DNA of 64,000 nucleotides from Pelagomonas calceolata (GCA_918797485.1 CAKKNE010000001.1:2294001-2358000); one strand, 5' to 3'. Shown: positions 25,750 through 35,954, counted from the first letter of the stretch. Translations and numbers: made by a program. The notes: generated by a model from the letters alone, not told the origin.

Positions 25750-28266
25750 TTAAGATGACTCCTGGTGGCTCGCCGCCGGCGGCCGGGGTTTAGCTGTCCG
25801 CCGCCTCCTCGACAACTTCACGACGCCCAGCACCGCGTCGACGCCGATGACGTGGAACGCCTTGTCGGCGCCGACCGTTAACTCCTCCGGTGAACCAGGC
25901 CAGCCGCGGTACTCAGACTTGTGCACGAGGCCTTCTCTCGAGCGAGAGAACCGCACGACGCAGCCGTAGTCTCTAACGTCCGTCACCGTGCCTCTCACTT
26001 CGTCGCCGACCCTAATCTCGCCCACAATATCCAAGACCAGCTTTCGAGCCGCCGAACACTGCCGCATGGAGTCCGCGAAGATCGTCGCCTCTCCACTTAC
26101 CGTTCGCGCGTCGATGTCCGCGCCGGTCTCGTCCTCGATCTCTCTCAGATGCTCGCCGCGCGGGCCGATGAGATCGCCGACACGTGAAGCGTCGAAGGTC
26201 ACGACGGCGACGCGCGGCGCGTGTCTTTTCAATCGTGGCCGCGGCCTCGCCGCCGTCGGCGGCCGTCGCTTCGTAGGTGGCGGCCGCTCCGGCTCCGGTT
26301 CCGGTTCCGGCTCCGGCTCCGGCGTCGGCTCCGGCGCGGCGCCGAAGAGCCGCGCGAGGAACGACGGCGGCGGAGGCGCTTCCTCCGGAGCGGGCGCCTC
26401 CACCACGTCGTCGTCGTCGACCAACAAAAAGGGCGCGTCACTCGACCGTGGCCGCCGCGGCTCGCGGTCTCCATTTAACACACATGAGTCCATGTGGCCC
26501 AGGATCTCGCGCCGCGCCGTCGTTGCTCTCCCAAAGGCCTCGCCGAGCACTTCGAGCGAAACGCCGTCGCCCTTGACGTCGACTTGAGCGGCTGTGATGC
26601 CTCTTTCCGTCCCGGCCACCTTGCAGTCCATGCTCCCGAAGTGGTCCTCCGTGCCCGTCGGGTCCGTGAGTAATGTCGAGCCGCTCAATCCAACAGAAGC
26701 GCCGGCGACGGGCGCTCGAAGCGGCACGCCGCAGTCGTGCAGAGCCAGCGAAGCCGCACAGACCGACGCCATCGACGTCGAACCGGAGGAGGCCGCGACA
26801 TTTGTACGTGTCGTAACAGCGTAGGGGAATCGCGAGCGAGACGGGAATACAGCAGCAAGGGCCCGCTCCGCCAGCGCGCCGTGGCCCACCGCTCTCCTAT
26901 TAGCTCGCAGTATATCCTTCGTGTCGCCCGTGGCGGACGACGGGAAGTCGTAGTGCAGCGTGAAGCGCCGGTCGATGTTCCTCAATGACGACGAAGTGTC
27001 CCGGTCGTAGTTGGACTCGCGCGGCCGCCGTCGTCGCGAGACCCTCGGGTCGGTCCGTCGCCACGCCGCGTGCTCGCGGAACGACGCATTCGGATCGGCA
27101 TCTAATGAGGGAACCCTTCTCGACGGCGGCGCGGCGAGCGTCACCGTCGAATCGACGCGCGTCTCGCCTCGACTAAACGAGGAACTACCGTGCGGCACTT
27201 GGAGCACGCCACACCTTGACTGTAATACTCGGAGTTCATCGGTACGTCGGCGGTCGCTCCGCGCGTTGTTTTGTGCCGCTTGCGCCATCGCGTCCCTTCC
27301 TAACAATTCGACGGCGCGCGCCGCCGCGGCTTTTACGGCCCGCTCGTCCCCATCTAATTCTGAGGCGACGGCCTCGATGACATCGAAGAACGCGCGGTCC
27401 TGCGCCCTGCCTCGGTCCCGCTTCGACGAAGGGTCCTCGTCGTCCCTCAGATTCCGTCCACTGAAGAAGTCGATGAGTTGAGACACGTGGCGTTGCGCCG
27501 CTTGCGATGCGAGCGCGTCCAACCTAGCTCTTTCTTCATGCATCGGTCGTTCCACAGAAGAAGGCGCGAGCGCGTTGATGGCGTCGACGATCGGCGCCGC
27601 CGCAGAATGGGCCTCCAGCAAAGCGTCTTTGAGCAGAGCGTCTTTCGCCGGCGCGCAGCCCAGCTCCAACGCCACACAGCCAACGCCGTCCGTCGCATAT
27701 AACAAGTCGAACCCACTGTTCTCGCAGAACCATAACGGTGGGTCTCTTGTAAAGGAAGCACCTCGTCTCGAGAGACGTGAGGCGCCCACGGGGCCCTTCC
27801 AGGGCACTCCTGCCAAAGCCAAAGCGCAGGACGCGGCGTTCGCTCCTAATGTAATGACATCACCATCACCATCACTCGACGCTACTTCCACATCTACTCG
27901 CACCGTTTCGAGGAAGCCGTCGCCGTGGAACCGCGGCCTTAGGGCACGATCAATATTCCGCGCTGCTAATATTTCTTGATCGGACGCGCGGACGTTTTCT
28001 CTTCCACTTGCTGTTGTAGGTGGTAGCCCTGCGGCTGATGACGGGTGGCGAAAATCGACGTGCAGCGGCGCGCCGCCTCCAGTATAATACAAAGCGTCCT
28101 CCCCAGAAGCCCAGCGCCAGCTCACGCTCGCGTGGACGACGGTGCCGCCCCTCGACGCGACGCAGGACGCGTCGGCGAGCGTGTTGTTTTTCTGGAGGTG
28201 GATGGCGTCGCGGTGTCTTGGTATTATGACTTTTGTCGCTAGGGCTCGCCGCGTGTGGCGGAGCAT
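25750..28266 (-). CDS. PNP: Organellar polynucleotide phosphorylase (PNPase)
   Basis: About 838 residues from the ATG at 28266; an in-frame GTG at 28287 is upstream. The order is RNase PH domain 1, an alpha-helical domain, RNase PH domain 2, KH and S1, as in PNPase, which degrades RNA phosphorolytically. Domain 2 keeps HGSSSFSRGET, SSGSTSMASV and TEDHFGSMDCKVAGTERG; the two metal-binding Asp and the Lys of the latter are present, while the middle Asp of the usual GDMD is Ser. KH is at about 690-750 (VGDLIGPRGEHL) and S1 at about 755-820. Between domain 2 and KH is an unusual linker of about 65 residues with acidic, Pro-rich and repeated Glu-Pro content. The N-terminus is basic (MLRHTRRALATK), suggesting import into an organelle; which one is uncertain. 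Confidence 0.85.
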   Translation of the reverse strand: MLRHTRRALATKVIIPRHRDAIHLQKNNTLADASCVASRGGTVVHASVSWRWASGEDALYYTGGGAPLHVDFRHPSSAAGLPPTTASGRENVRASDQEILAARNIDRALRPRFHGDGFLETVRVDVEVASSDGDGDVITLGANAASCALALAGVPWKGPVGASRLSRRGASFTRDPPLWFCENSGFDLLYATDGVGCVALELGCAPAKDALLKDALLEAHSAAAPIVDAINALAPSSVERPMHEERARLDALASQAAQRHVSQLIDFFSGRNLRDDEDPSSKRDRGRAQDRAFFDVIEAVASELDGDERAVKAAAARAVELLGRDAMAQAAQNNARSDRRRTDELRVLQSRCGVLQVPHGSSSFSRGETRVDSTVTLAAPPSRRVPSLDADPNASFREHAAWRRTDPRVSRRRRPRESNYDRDTSSSLRNIDRRFTLHYDFPSSATGDTKDILRANRRAVGHGALAERALAAVFPSRSRFPYAVTTRTNVAASSGSTSMASVCAASLALHDCGVPLRAPVAGASVGLSGSTLLTDPTGTEDHFGSMDCKVAGTERGITAAQVDVKGDGVSLEVLGEAFGRATTARREILGHMDSCVLNGDREPRRPRSSDAPFLLVDDDDVVEAPAPEEAPPPPSFLARLFGAAPEPTPEPEPEPEPEPERPPPTKRRPPTAARPRPRLKRHAPRVAVVTFDASRVGDLIGPRGEHLREIEDETGADIDARTVSGEATIFADSMRQCSAARKLVLDIVGEIRVGDEVRGTVTDVRDYGCVVRFSRSREGLVHKSEYRGWPGSPEELTVGADKAFHVIGVDAVLGVVKLSRRRRTAKPRPPAASHQESS

Positions 28267-28602
28267 TATATTGCTCGCGGCCGCCACGCGGCGCTGGCAG
28301 CAGTGGTGATGTTAGGCCTGGCACTTAGCACGTGTTGCACGGCCGTTGCTGCGCTGATAGGTAAGGCGTGTGTGGCTCTAATGATAAAATATTAGGCAAT
28401 CCGCAGGGCCCAGAAGCTACTGCACACCGATTTTTCACCGCGGTGGCGGCGCACAGCTAGCTAGCGTCCTGTAAGGCACTAGCATTCACGGCATCAGCGC
28501 CACCGGGGCTGTAGCGCCGCTACGACACGACAGAGCATCAATTGTGGCCTCCTGATACTCCCACAAAGGCGTATCGCAGCGCTGCGCCCGCGCGCATGCT
28601 CG
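28267..28602. other. Divergent promoter region, PNPase / Lys-rich protein
   Basis: 336 bp between two divergent starts. It holds double-CTAG copy C at 28456-28490. No further gene is seen. Confidence 0.55.
28456..28490 (+). promoter_or_regulatory. Double-CTAG promoter-type motif, copy C
   Basis: GCTAGCTAGCGTCCTG followed by TAAGGCACTAGCATTC, about 115 bp before the ATG at 28603, same orientation. Confidence 0.6.
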
Positions 28603-29199
28603 ATGCGGGCGTTCTCAGGAGATGTCCAGGCACGCTGGCAGGCGCGGCGCGACCGCACGGATGCCGAAGCGGTGCACCAGCCGCGCGCGAGAACTGGTGT
28701 GCCGAACCAGCAGTTCCTCGCGTCGACGGTGCGCGCCGTCGACGGCCACAATCGACGCCTCGCGGAACGCCCACGCGGCAGCGACGGTGCCACCGGCGCG
28801 CCGCGCGACGGTGACGCTGACGAGGAGCGCCGGTCAGACATGCTGGACGAACGGTTGGATTGGGCCGCGCGAAAGGCTGCAGCTGCGGCCGCCGCGGCCG
28901 ACGATGACGACGACGACGACGGTAGCGACGATAGCGACGACGCCGCCGCGGCGCGCGCGCGCAAGAAAGCCCAAAAGAAGAAGCTGAAGAAGGAGGCCAA
29001 GAAGCTCGCGAAGAAAATACTCCTCAAGAAGAAGAAGAAGAAAATGAAACGGCGGCGCGCCGAAGCGGAGGCGGCAGAGGGCGATGACGAAGTGCGTGCG
29101 GCGATGGGTTTTGGAGGCTTCGCGTCGACGAGCGGCGGGTCGGTGGATGACAACCGGACGGGCGCGGCACGCGGCGGGGCCGCGGCTTCGTCGTCGTGA
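28603..29199 (+). CDS. Lys-rich nuclear-type protein, 198 aa, family not assigned
   Basis: The order is a basic N-terminus, then PNQQFLASTVRAVDGHNRR, then an acidic run (seven Asp, ~100-106), a Lys/Ala coiled-coil stretch (~118-150) and a C-terminal MGFGGFAST motif. Acid/Lys-rich composition plus a short MGF-GF motif near the end recalls small spliceosomal proteins such as the SNRNP27 and ZMAT2 groups, but similarity is too slight for an assignment. Nuclear location is likely from the Lys clusters. The gene lies between two double-CTAG motifs. Confidence 0.55.
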   Translation: MRAFSGDVQARWQARRDRTDAEAVHQPRARTGVPNQQFLASTVRAVDGHNRRLAERPRGSDGATGAPRDGDADEERRSDMLDERLDWAARKAAAAAAAADDDDDDDGSDDSDDAAAARARKKAQKKKLKKEAKKLAKKILLKKKKKKMKRRRAEAEAAEGDDEVRAAMGFGGFASTSGGSVDDNRTGAARGGAAASSS

Positions 29200-29504
29200 C
29201 GGCAGCGCCAATGTTAATGTGATTTTTGTGTGCATAGGGGTTTCGATGATGCCTCCGTCGTAGTGTTCTGCCGGCAACCCGCTAGCGGCCTGGTAAGACA
29301 CTAGCAAGGCAAAAGCTCGAGTTGTGCCAGCCTTGTCAGTCGCCGCTGCTGCCGCATGGGCGTTGTACTAGCGCTCGTCCACACGATCTGCGTAAGAGGA
29401 CCGAACGAAGGCGAAACTACGATCGACAGCTGCCTGCATTGCGCTAGAGCCACACACTGCCAGCTACACATTGTCAGCCTCGAGAGCCTGGAGCCTGGTC
29501 AACA
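29200..29504. other. Intergenic, upstream of the PAP2 gene
   Basis: 305 bp with double-CTAG copy D at 29280-29315 and no open frame of note. Confidence 0.6.
29280..29315 (+). promoter_or_regulatory. Double-CTAG promoter-type motif, copy D
   Basis: GCTAGCGGCCTGG followed by TAAGACACTAGCAAGGC, about 190 bp before the ATG of the PAP2 gene, same orientation. It is nearly identical to copy A near 5060. Confidence 0.65.
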
Positions 29505-30224
29505 ATGGTGCGCCAATATTTCTGGTGCTTGATACTCGCGCATCACGCGTCAGCCCTGAAAGCACCAAATGCTTCGAAAACGCTGGCGACGCGCGCAAGA
29601 GGCGCCGGCGCCGTCGTAGCGGTGAGCGGCGCAGCACTCGTAGCGGTATCGATTGATGTAAATACGCTGCACGTCGTGGCACCGTCGATCGACGATGCAG
29701 CGAGACACTGGGCGGCGAATCACGCGGCCGGGAATGACAACTCGCTGGGACGCGTGCTGTCAGACATCGCACCGGGCCTCGGCGTGCCCTGCGCCGCCGC
29801 GTCCCTCGCCCTCGTGGCGCGGCGCGGCGCGGACGCTTTGAGAATAGTCGCGCCTCTGGGCGTCGGCTTCGGCGCCTTCGTCCAGGGTTTTTCGGGCGTG
29901 CTCAAGGACGCGACGCAACGCATCCGACCGGACCCGCTCCACCACTCGACCTATTCGTTTCCGTCGTCGCATACCGCCTCAGCCACGTTCCTCGCGGGTG
30001 CCTTCCTCGCGGTGTTAGTACCGGCGCTCCTTGGTGACGACGAGGAGGAGTTCTGGACGTGGACGCCACAAACAATAACGTCGGTCGCGAGCATCACGGC
30101 CCTGACCGCCACCGGCCGTATATTAACAGAGAGCCACTTCCTCAGCGACACGCTCGCCGGCGCCGCGCTCGGGATTGGTGCTCTAGGGGCGACCGCGTTG
30201 GTCAGTAGTCGGAGTAATGGGTAG
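29505..30224 (+). CDS. PAP2-type membrane phosphatase
   Basis: 239 residues. An N-terminal hydrophobic stretch resembles a signal peptide. The three PAP2 motifs are present: KDATQRIRP (~141-149), PSSHTA (~161-166) and GRILTESHFLSD (~207-218), with catalytic His residues in the last two. Hydrophobic segments around them give a multi-span membrane protein. The family removes phosphate from phosphatidic acid or isoprenoid/sphingoid phosphates; the substrate here is unknown. It converges with threonine synthase, with 95 bp between the stops. Confidence 0.8.
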   Translation: MVRQYFWCLILAHHASALKAPNASKTLATRARGAGAVVAVSGAALVAVSIDVNTLHVVAPSIDDAARHWAANHAAGNDNSLGRVLSDIAPGLGVPCAAASLALVARRGADALRIVAPLGVGFGAFVQGFSGVLKDATQRIRPDPLHHSTYSFPSSHTASATFLAGAFLAVLVPALLGDDEEEFWTWTPQTITSVASITALTATGRILTESHFLSDTLAGAALGIGALGATALVSSRSNG

Positions 30225-30319
30225 TAGGATGAGACTACGACGTATGGGGAATCCAACCTTACTCCCAAGGAAGGCCCAGGGGATGCGTGCGCCAGCCGCA
30301 CGCCGGCCGACGCGACCAC

Positions 30320-31768
30320 TCACGCCGTCCGCGCCTTCTTCGCCGCCGGCTTGCGCGAGGCCATCGTCTTCTCGACGAAGTCGATCACGGCTCTCGCCGA
30401 ATTTTCCAAGATGTCCTTGCGGTGCGGCACACTTAATAAGTCAGTGAGCGCTTTCTCAGGAGGCACACTCTTCGCATCATCACCAAGAGCCGCGTTAATA
30501 GCAGCGGGGAACTTGCCGTGGTGCGCGCAAGCGAGGCAGATGACCGGCCCAGCACCTAACTGCGACTTCAGATCTTCAGCGGCTCGCACGCCACAGGCAG
30601 TATGAGGATCCAACACGTAGCCCGTAGCCTCCTTCCTGGATTTGATCGTAGCGAGAATCTCCTCCTTCTGGACCGAAGCCGCCTTCATCTCGGCTTGCGC
30701 CTTCGCCTTTAATGCTGGCGGCGCCGTGAACGCGCCCGTCTTCTCGAATTGATCCATCAACGACTTGGTCTGGGCCGCATCATTCCCGGAGCAGTGGAAG
30801 ACGAAGCGCTCGAAGTTCGAGCTAACACAGATGTCCATGCTGGGTGCTAGCGTCTCGACGGCCGACGGCGGCCTCGAGTAAGTGCCCGACGCGAAGAACC
30901 TTGCTAGGATATCATTGGCGTTCGTGGCCACCACGAGACCTCTACAAGCGCAGCCCATCTCCTTCGCGTACCAGCCTGCCAAGACGTCGCCGAAATTGCC
31001 CGTCGGCACCGAAAAGACCGGTGCGGCATCGACCTGGAACGAGGCGTAGAAGTAGTAGACGATCTGCGCGACGATGCGCGCCCAGTTGATCGAGTTCACG
31101 GCACCCAACGAGTGTCTGGCATGAAATTGCTGGTCCGCGAACAGGCCTTTTACTATCTTTTGGCAATCATCAAAACAGGCGCCTCGTAATGCGAGAGCGT
31201 GGACGTTCTCATCATCATACGCGCACATCTGCGCTTCTTGGATTGGGGAGGTGCGGTTCTCGGGGTACAAAATAAAGCACTCGACGCCCTCCTTGCCGCG
31301 CACGCCCGCGATGGCGGACGAGCCGGTGTCTCCACTTGTAGCTCCGATGATCGTTAATCTTTCTTGGCCCTTCGGTTTCTTGGTCAGGATGAGCTCGAAT
31401 AAAACGCCGAGGAACTGCAAGGCGACGTCCTTGAACGCATAAGTAGGCCCGTGGAACAGCTCCAGCAAATGGTAGTCGCCGTCCAAGTGGTGGACGGGCG
31501 TCACATGCTCACTCCTCCAGTTGCTGTAGGCCGTCTTCGTGAGCTGCTCGAGTTCGGCTCGACTGATCTCGCTTTCATCGATGTAGAGCGAGATGATCTC
31601 CGTCGCTAAAGACGCGAAGGGCAGTTTTGACCATTTCTCGAGCGTCGCAGCGTCGACTTTGGGGATCGTCTTCGGCACGAGCAGGCCACGGTCCGGCGCG
31701 AGGCCCATGAGGACCGCATCCACAAACCCGCAGTCCTCGACGCCGCCTCTGGTCGAACGGTAGCGCAT
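30320..31768 (-). CDS. THR4: Threonine synthase, yeast type
   Basis: 482 residues. It starts directly with the conserved YRSTRGG of the mature enzyme, so no plastid or mitochondrial presequence is visible. The PLP Lys lies in GPTYAFKDVALQFLG (~106-120). SGDTGSSA binds the cofactor phosphate, and VPTGNFGDVLAGWYAK and LDPHTACG are also family motifs. It makes threonine from O-phosphohomoserine. The length and motifs match the fungal/bacterial class rather than the S-adenosylmethionine-regulated plant class. The C-terminus ends in KPAAKKARTA, a Lys/Arg tail of unknown role. Double-CTAG copy E lies about 230 bp upstream. Confidence 0.9.
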   Translation of the reverse strand: MRYRSTRGGVEDCGFVDAVLMGLAPDRGLLVPKTIPKVDAATLEKWSKLPFASLATEIISLYIDESEISRAELEQLTKTAYSNWRSEHVTPVHHLDGDYHLLELFHGPTYAFKDVALQFLGVLFELILTKKPKGQERLTIIGATSGDTGSSAIAGVRGKEGVECFILYPENRTSPIQEAQMCAYDDENVHALALRGACFDDCQKIVKGLFADQQFHARHSLGAVNSINWARIVAQIVYYFYASFQVDAAPVFSVPTGNFGDVLAGWYAKEMGCACRGLVVATNANDILARFFASGTYSRPPSAVETLAPSMDICVSSNFERFVFHCSGNDAAQTKSLMDQFEKTGAFTAPPALKAKAQAEMKAASVQKEEILATIKSRKEATGYVLDPHTACGVRAAEDLKSQLGAGPVICLACAHHGKFPAAINAALGDDAKSVPPEKALTDLLSVPHRKDILENSARAVIDFVEKTMASRKPAAKKARTA

Positions 31769-32183
31769 CGTCGCTTCTTAGTTGTGTCTCTAGCGTCGCG
31801 TCGGAGTCGCTTGACGTGCAGTGCTTGCAGAGAGTGCTCTGCTTGAGTTGTATCGCTGCGACGGCGTGCTGCGGTCGAGTGCTTGCTCCTTGGAGTAATG
31901 CTGTGCCGGACGACGCGTCGCGACCGTCCGAGGCTTATGTGCAAGGTAGCAGCGCGTTTAGCTTTGACACTGTGCATACGCGTCGCTATCCTACTAGCCT
32001 GCAATCTAGTATCTTACGACGCTAGCGTTATTTGCATGGATTTAGCGCCGAAATTAGCGGTAAATTAAGTATTCGAGTCGCATAACGCCGAAACGCCCAT
32101 TTTACCCGCTTGCGCTTGAACGCCGTCGACGCGACGCCCGCCAGACGACGCGCGCCCCTACTAGTAGATAACACAACATCTTC
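31769..32183. other. Intergenic, upstream of threonine synthase
   Basis: It holds double-CTAG copy E (32000-32031, minus) and a degenerate introner-like GCCGTCGACGCG near 32124. No gene is supported. Confidence 0.55.
32000..32031 (-). promoter_or_regulatory. Double-CTAG promoter-type motif, copy E
   Basis: On the minus strand, CGCTAGCGTCGTAAGATACT continues with AGATTGC. It is about 230 bp before the threonine synthase ATG and in the same orientation. Confidence 0.6.
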
Positions 32184-35100
32184 TTACCACCGCCCCGACC
32201 CGTCGAGCGGCACAATGCTTCCCGACGTCATAGCCCGCTTGTAAGACGGGGCCCGTCCATGGTCGTCAATCTGAGATGACCAAGGACGGGGCGGCAACAC
32301 CGGAGCGGTGAGAGTCCGGTAGATCATCTTGTCCCTCACACTTAGCTCGATCTCGCCCGTCGCCTGCTTCAGTCGCCGGGAGGTAGCCAGGTTCCGCTTG
32401 AACCGGTCGGACCGCGTCTGTTGTTCTTTGACATTTTCTAACGTCATCCACTGGTCGCCGGCGGAGGGCGGCCCGTCGCGAGACGCGAAGAACTTCATCA
32501 GTTCCGGCGGGTCTTCGGCGCCCACGATGTGAGGTAGGGACAGCACTCCTTTTTTCCTCTTGTTTGAACTACGTTGCTCTTCTTCTCTCGCTAAGCGAGC
32601 CACCTCCGCTTGCTGCAGGTCCACCAACGCGTCGACGTCGGCGGGCGTCGGGTGCTTCCGCGCGAAAGCGGCCTTCTGTCTTGTGGGTCCTAATTTCTTC
32701 CTCCGCAGCTCCTTCCTGACCCGGTATCTCTCCGACTCACAGACGCACACGACTCTTTGGCCACATTTGGCGCAGGGCATCTCCTTTTTTGGTCGCGCTT
32801 CGACTACTTCCTCTGCCTCCGGTTCTTCTTCATCAGATAGGTCGGACCAGTAGCCCCCTCGGAAGATCGACGGTCTAGCTCTTTTGGCTCTATTAGCCTT
32901 CCAGCGCTCTTGCTCCTTGCGCCAGCGGTACGGCTCGATGACGTACTTGATCAGGAACCGCTTCCTGATCTTCTCATAACGACCAGTCGTAAAGGCCTCC
33001 AATGCCAGACGCAACCGTTCCTTGGCCCTTCGTTCATTCTCCCGCGCCGCCTCGGCGGCCGCACGAGCGGCCGCTTTCCTATCTAATTCCAGCGCCTCCT
33101 CCGCGCGGCGCATCTCTTCTAGTATGCGCAACCGTTCCGCCTCGTGGTCGAAGGCCGGCTCTTCCTTAACCACAACCGGTATCTTGATCTCATGTGGTAC
33201 TTGGATGAAGGTAAACACCGGCATAACGGACTGGACAGGAATAATGGGCTCCTCGTCAAAAAAAGTTTCGAGCTCCGCCAGGTCGCAGACCACGGGCCCC
33301 GCTTTGGCCTGAGCTAGTCGCCGCATCCTTAATAGTAATTGAATAGCCCGAGCACGTCTATGATAACACTGGATCTTCAAAGCTGATAATTCCCTTAACT
33401 TCCGCAGTTCTCGCGCTTCGCGAGCCTTCCTTAACAACTCGTCCTGCCGGTTTCGCTCCTCATCGGCCGCTCGTCGGCCCAGGATACCTCTTCTTGTACT
33501 TTGTGTCCTTAGGGCAGAAGTCAGCAAGTCTTGGGAACGCCTCACCCACCGCGCCAACCGATCCTTCCACCGTCGCCTACCTCTCTTCCCCCGCATGACT
33601 CGCTGGATCTGTATCGCATAATAATCCAAATCAAGAAATTTCTCTTCCATGGAACCCGCAGTCCCCTCGGTATTAGCCTTGGCCACTATCACTTCGACCC
33701 TCGTACGTAATTTTCTGGGAGTAATAGACACGAAGATCTCTTCCACCGGTTTTTCATCCAGTTTCACTTGTGTCAACACCGCGCCCAAATTCGAGACCCA
33801 CACTTCATACGACATCTCCTCGAAGACGTCGGTCACGATCTCTGCGACCTCCTCGTTCCTCAGGTGCGAGATCAACGAATCGATGGAGCTCCTCCTAGGA
33901 ACGGGCTCCTCCTCTGGCTCTTCCGGCACGACCTGCTCCACGATCCGCCCCAGGAACTTCTCGTATTCCTCGAGTGCTATTTTGTCGGTGAACTGGTCGG
34001 CGATCTGGAACCTGCGTTGTGACGACGCCATCGACGCGGTCCGAGACGACGCGCGTCGATGGCGTGAAAGACGCCGCGTCCGCACCAGCACGACGCGAAG
34101 CGCTCGTAGTCGAGGAAGCCCATGCCCCCGTTGTCGATCTCCCAGTCCTCCTGCGCTAATTTTTCGTGCTCCTCGTGGTTGATGCGGCCGTCGCGCGTGA
34201 GTAGTTTGGGCGGCAAACCCGTTCCGACGTTGACTTTCTTCCCACTGATCGACTCGACCTCGATCTTCGTCAGCGAGACCATGATCTCGCAGCAGCGCCG
34301 GTGCATGGGCACGTACTCGTCGTACTCGATGCGCCCCGACTTGTCCTCGTCGATCTCCTTCCAGAGGACGTTCAAGTGCCTTCGGATGCTCGGATCGAAT
34401 TTCAGACTTTCCCGCTTACACAGCGCTTTCAGCGTATACAAGGGGTGGAACTTCGGCGCTACTTTTTTCGGGTCGTAGAGCTTGAGGAGCTGGTCCTTGA
34501 AAGAAGTGTCATAGGTACCGCAAAATTCTCTACTTTGCGAAATGCCGACCTTGTCCCTCCGGTTGATGAACTGCTTGAACTCGTCAAAGTCGACCGCACC
34601 ATCGCCGGAAGGATCCAGCGCAGCTAGCAAGTTCTCGATCTTCTCCTCGGAGAGGTCCTCTCCAATATGAGCCTGTGTGGGAACGACACCGTCACGAAAC
34701 GCTCTCATGCGGCCGCATCGACGGCGTCGAGGCACGCCATCGCCGCGACCACGTCACGTTGAAGCCCATTTTCTGCTCCGAGTCAGCGCCATCATCGCGC
34801 GGAACTCGTCTCCGTCGAGCTCGCCGCTCCCGTCATCATCATACTGGTTAAAAATCTCCAGCGCGTTCGACGCCCGACACAACGCCTTCATCTTCCTTTC
34901 CACGGACACCTCGAGGAGCCAGTCCTCCTCCTTGGCCGCGGCCTTGATGTGTTTGTCGTACTTGTTTGGAGGTGCCGTGAGCCACTCCGGGGGAATCTGA
35001 TCGATTTTCTCGTTCTCTTCTCCGAGGCAGACGGTGCGCTTCGGCGCCCACCAGCCGTTCGACGCCTTAGCCGTCTCGGGTTCGACGTAGAGGCACGTCC

Positions 35101-35389
35101 CCAGTAACGTAACAGCGCGTCTCGGCACTTGCGACGGCCAGACCTTCCACTTCTGGCCGAAGGCGTCCTGCTTCTTTCGCACGTCGACCCAGCACTCCTC
35201 CCACGCCTTCGGGCGCTTGTACAAGCGCTTCTTCTTCTTTGTTTTTTTTCCTCGCTTCGACGTGGGCCGGCTCTCACTCGCGCTCGCGACGGACTTCTGG
35301 AAGAGCGCTGCGGATCTTGAAGCGGTGGCGGCTGCTTTCAGCTTCATTTGAGCTAGAGCGCGCTCTTGCGGCGTGCCGGCGCGCTTCAT
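32184..35389 (-). CDS. EF-hand / IQ-motif protein, three exons
   Basis: Exons 35389-34766, 34672-34086 and 34011-32184 encode about 1012 residues. EF-hand 1 (loop 184-195, DDDGSGELDGDE) and EF-hand 2 (228-239, DPSGDGAVDFDE) are joined across intron 1. A third (DEDKSGRIEYDE) and a partial fourth follow in exon 2. Exon 3 has two IQ motifs (IQIQRVMRGKRGRRR and LKIQCYHRRARAI), which usually bind calmodulin-like proteins, then coiled coil and a short Cys cluster (CAKCGQRVVCVC). Ca2+-responsive scaffolding is inferred. With the dynein heavy chain nearby a flagellar role is possible but unproven. Three open frames were joined by two introns whose ends match the introner pattern. For intron 1 an alternative GT-AG choice (34757-34704) also keeps frame but gives a less EF-hand-like linker. 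Confidence 0.75.
34012..34085 (-). other. Intron 2 of the EF-hand/IQ gene with perfect 14-bp hairpin
   Basis: 74-nt GT-AG phase-2 intron, GTGCGGAC … CACAACGCAG; the next exon begins GTTCCAGA. It contains a perfect inverted repeat, arms at 34025-34038 and 34052-34065, with a 13-base loop. Splicing joins …ASCW to FQIADQ… exactly. Confidence 0.85.
34673..34765 (-). other. Intron 1 of the EF-hand/IQ gene, GC-AG
   Basis: 93 nt, phase 0. It starts GCTTCAAC and ends TTCCCACACAG; the next exon starts GCTCATAT. The CCACACAG end is shared with the SulP introner. A degenerate hairpin (GCGATGGCGT / ACGCCGTCGATG) lies inside. The choice of donor is inferred; a 54-nt GT-AG alternative exists. Confidence 0.6.
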
Positions 35390-35954
35390 GGTGGTTGTCG
35401 TGGGGGCTGCCCCAAGGGCTGAAGGCTGCCCCTGGCAATGCGCTTGGGGTGCGCGCGGCTACCGGTGGTCGACGGCTCTTACTACTCGCTTTGTTGCGGC
35501 TTTGGGAGCCTCTTGGGCAGTGGTACCAGCGTCTTTGCGCGTCTGGAGAGCTCGAGCGCTGTGTGAGTGCGGGCTCGGCCGCCGCCGATTACGTTTCTCG
35601 CGAGAGCGGTCGTGGGGCAGTGCAACAGGACCTGGGAGGGCTGCTGAGGGCGGCTCGCGCTTCTCGGCTGACCCGCCAAAAAGTCGACATCAGCACTACG
35701 CATTGTATCGAAAAAGTCCATAATTGGCTGCCGGTAGCACGCCGACACGACGTTGAGCAGCGGAAGTACTACAGCAGTATCTGTGTACGCGAAGTGGCAA
35801 GAAATCTGCAGTCTCGGACAACTGCAGAGCTTTTAATCACACAAAAGGCAAGACCGCAGCAACAGCGGCAAAAACAAGCGCGAGCGCGTCAGAGACGCTG
35901 CCACTGACGCCGTCGACGCGTGAGCAGCACCAGCGACGCGCGCGGAAACTAAAA
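35390..35954. other. Divergent region, EF-hand/IQ gene / coiled-coil gene
   Basis: Overlapping open frames without recognisable features. A degenerate introner arm (ACGCCGTCGACGCG) is near 35910, about 45 bp before the ATG at 35955. I found no double-CTAG copy. Confidence 0.5.

Noticed and set aside
25158-25793. 211-codon frame divergent from the rhodopsin-kinase
   Set aside because: Begins inside the start codon of the opposite gene and has no recognisable domain or regular composition.
26240-26480. Possible in-frame intron in the PNPase linker
   Set aside because: No CACAG or CGCAG acceptor followed by GT or GC in the right phase was found, so it is treated as coding.
26755-26790. GACGCCATCGACGTCG resembling the introner arm
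   Set aside because: It lies in the conserved SMASV coding block of PNPase; the likeness comes from codon choice.
34704-34757. 54-nt GT-AG alternative for EF-hand/IQ intron 1
   Set aside because: It keeps the frame, but adds 13 residues to the EF-hand linker and lacks the CCACACAG end seen in other introners. It is kept only as a second choice.
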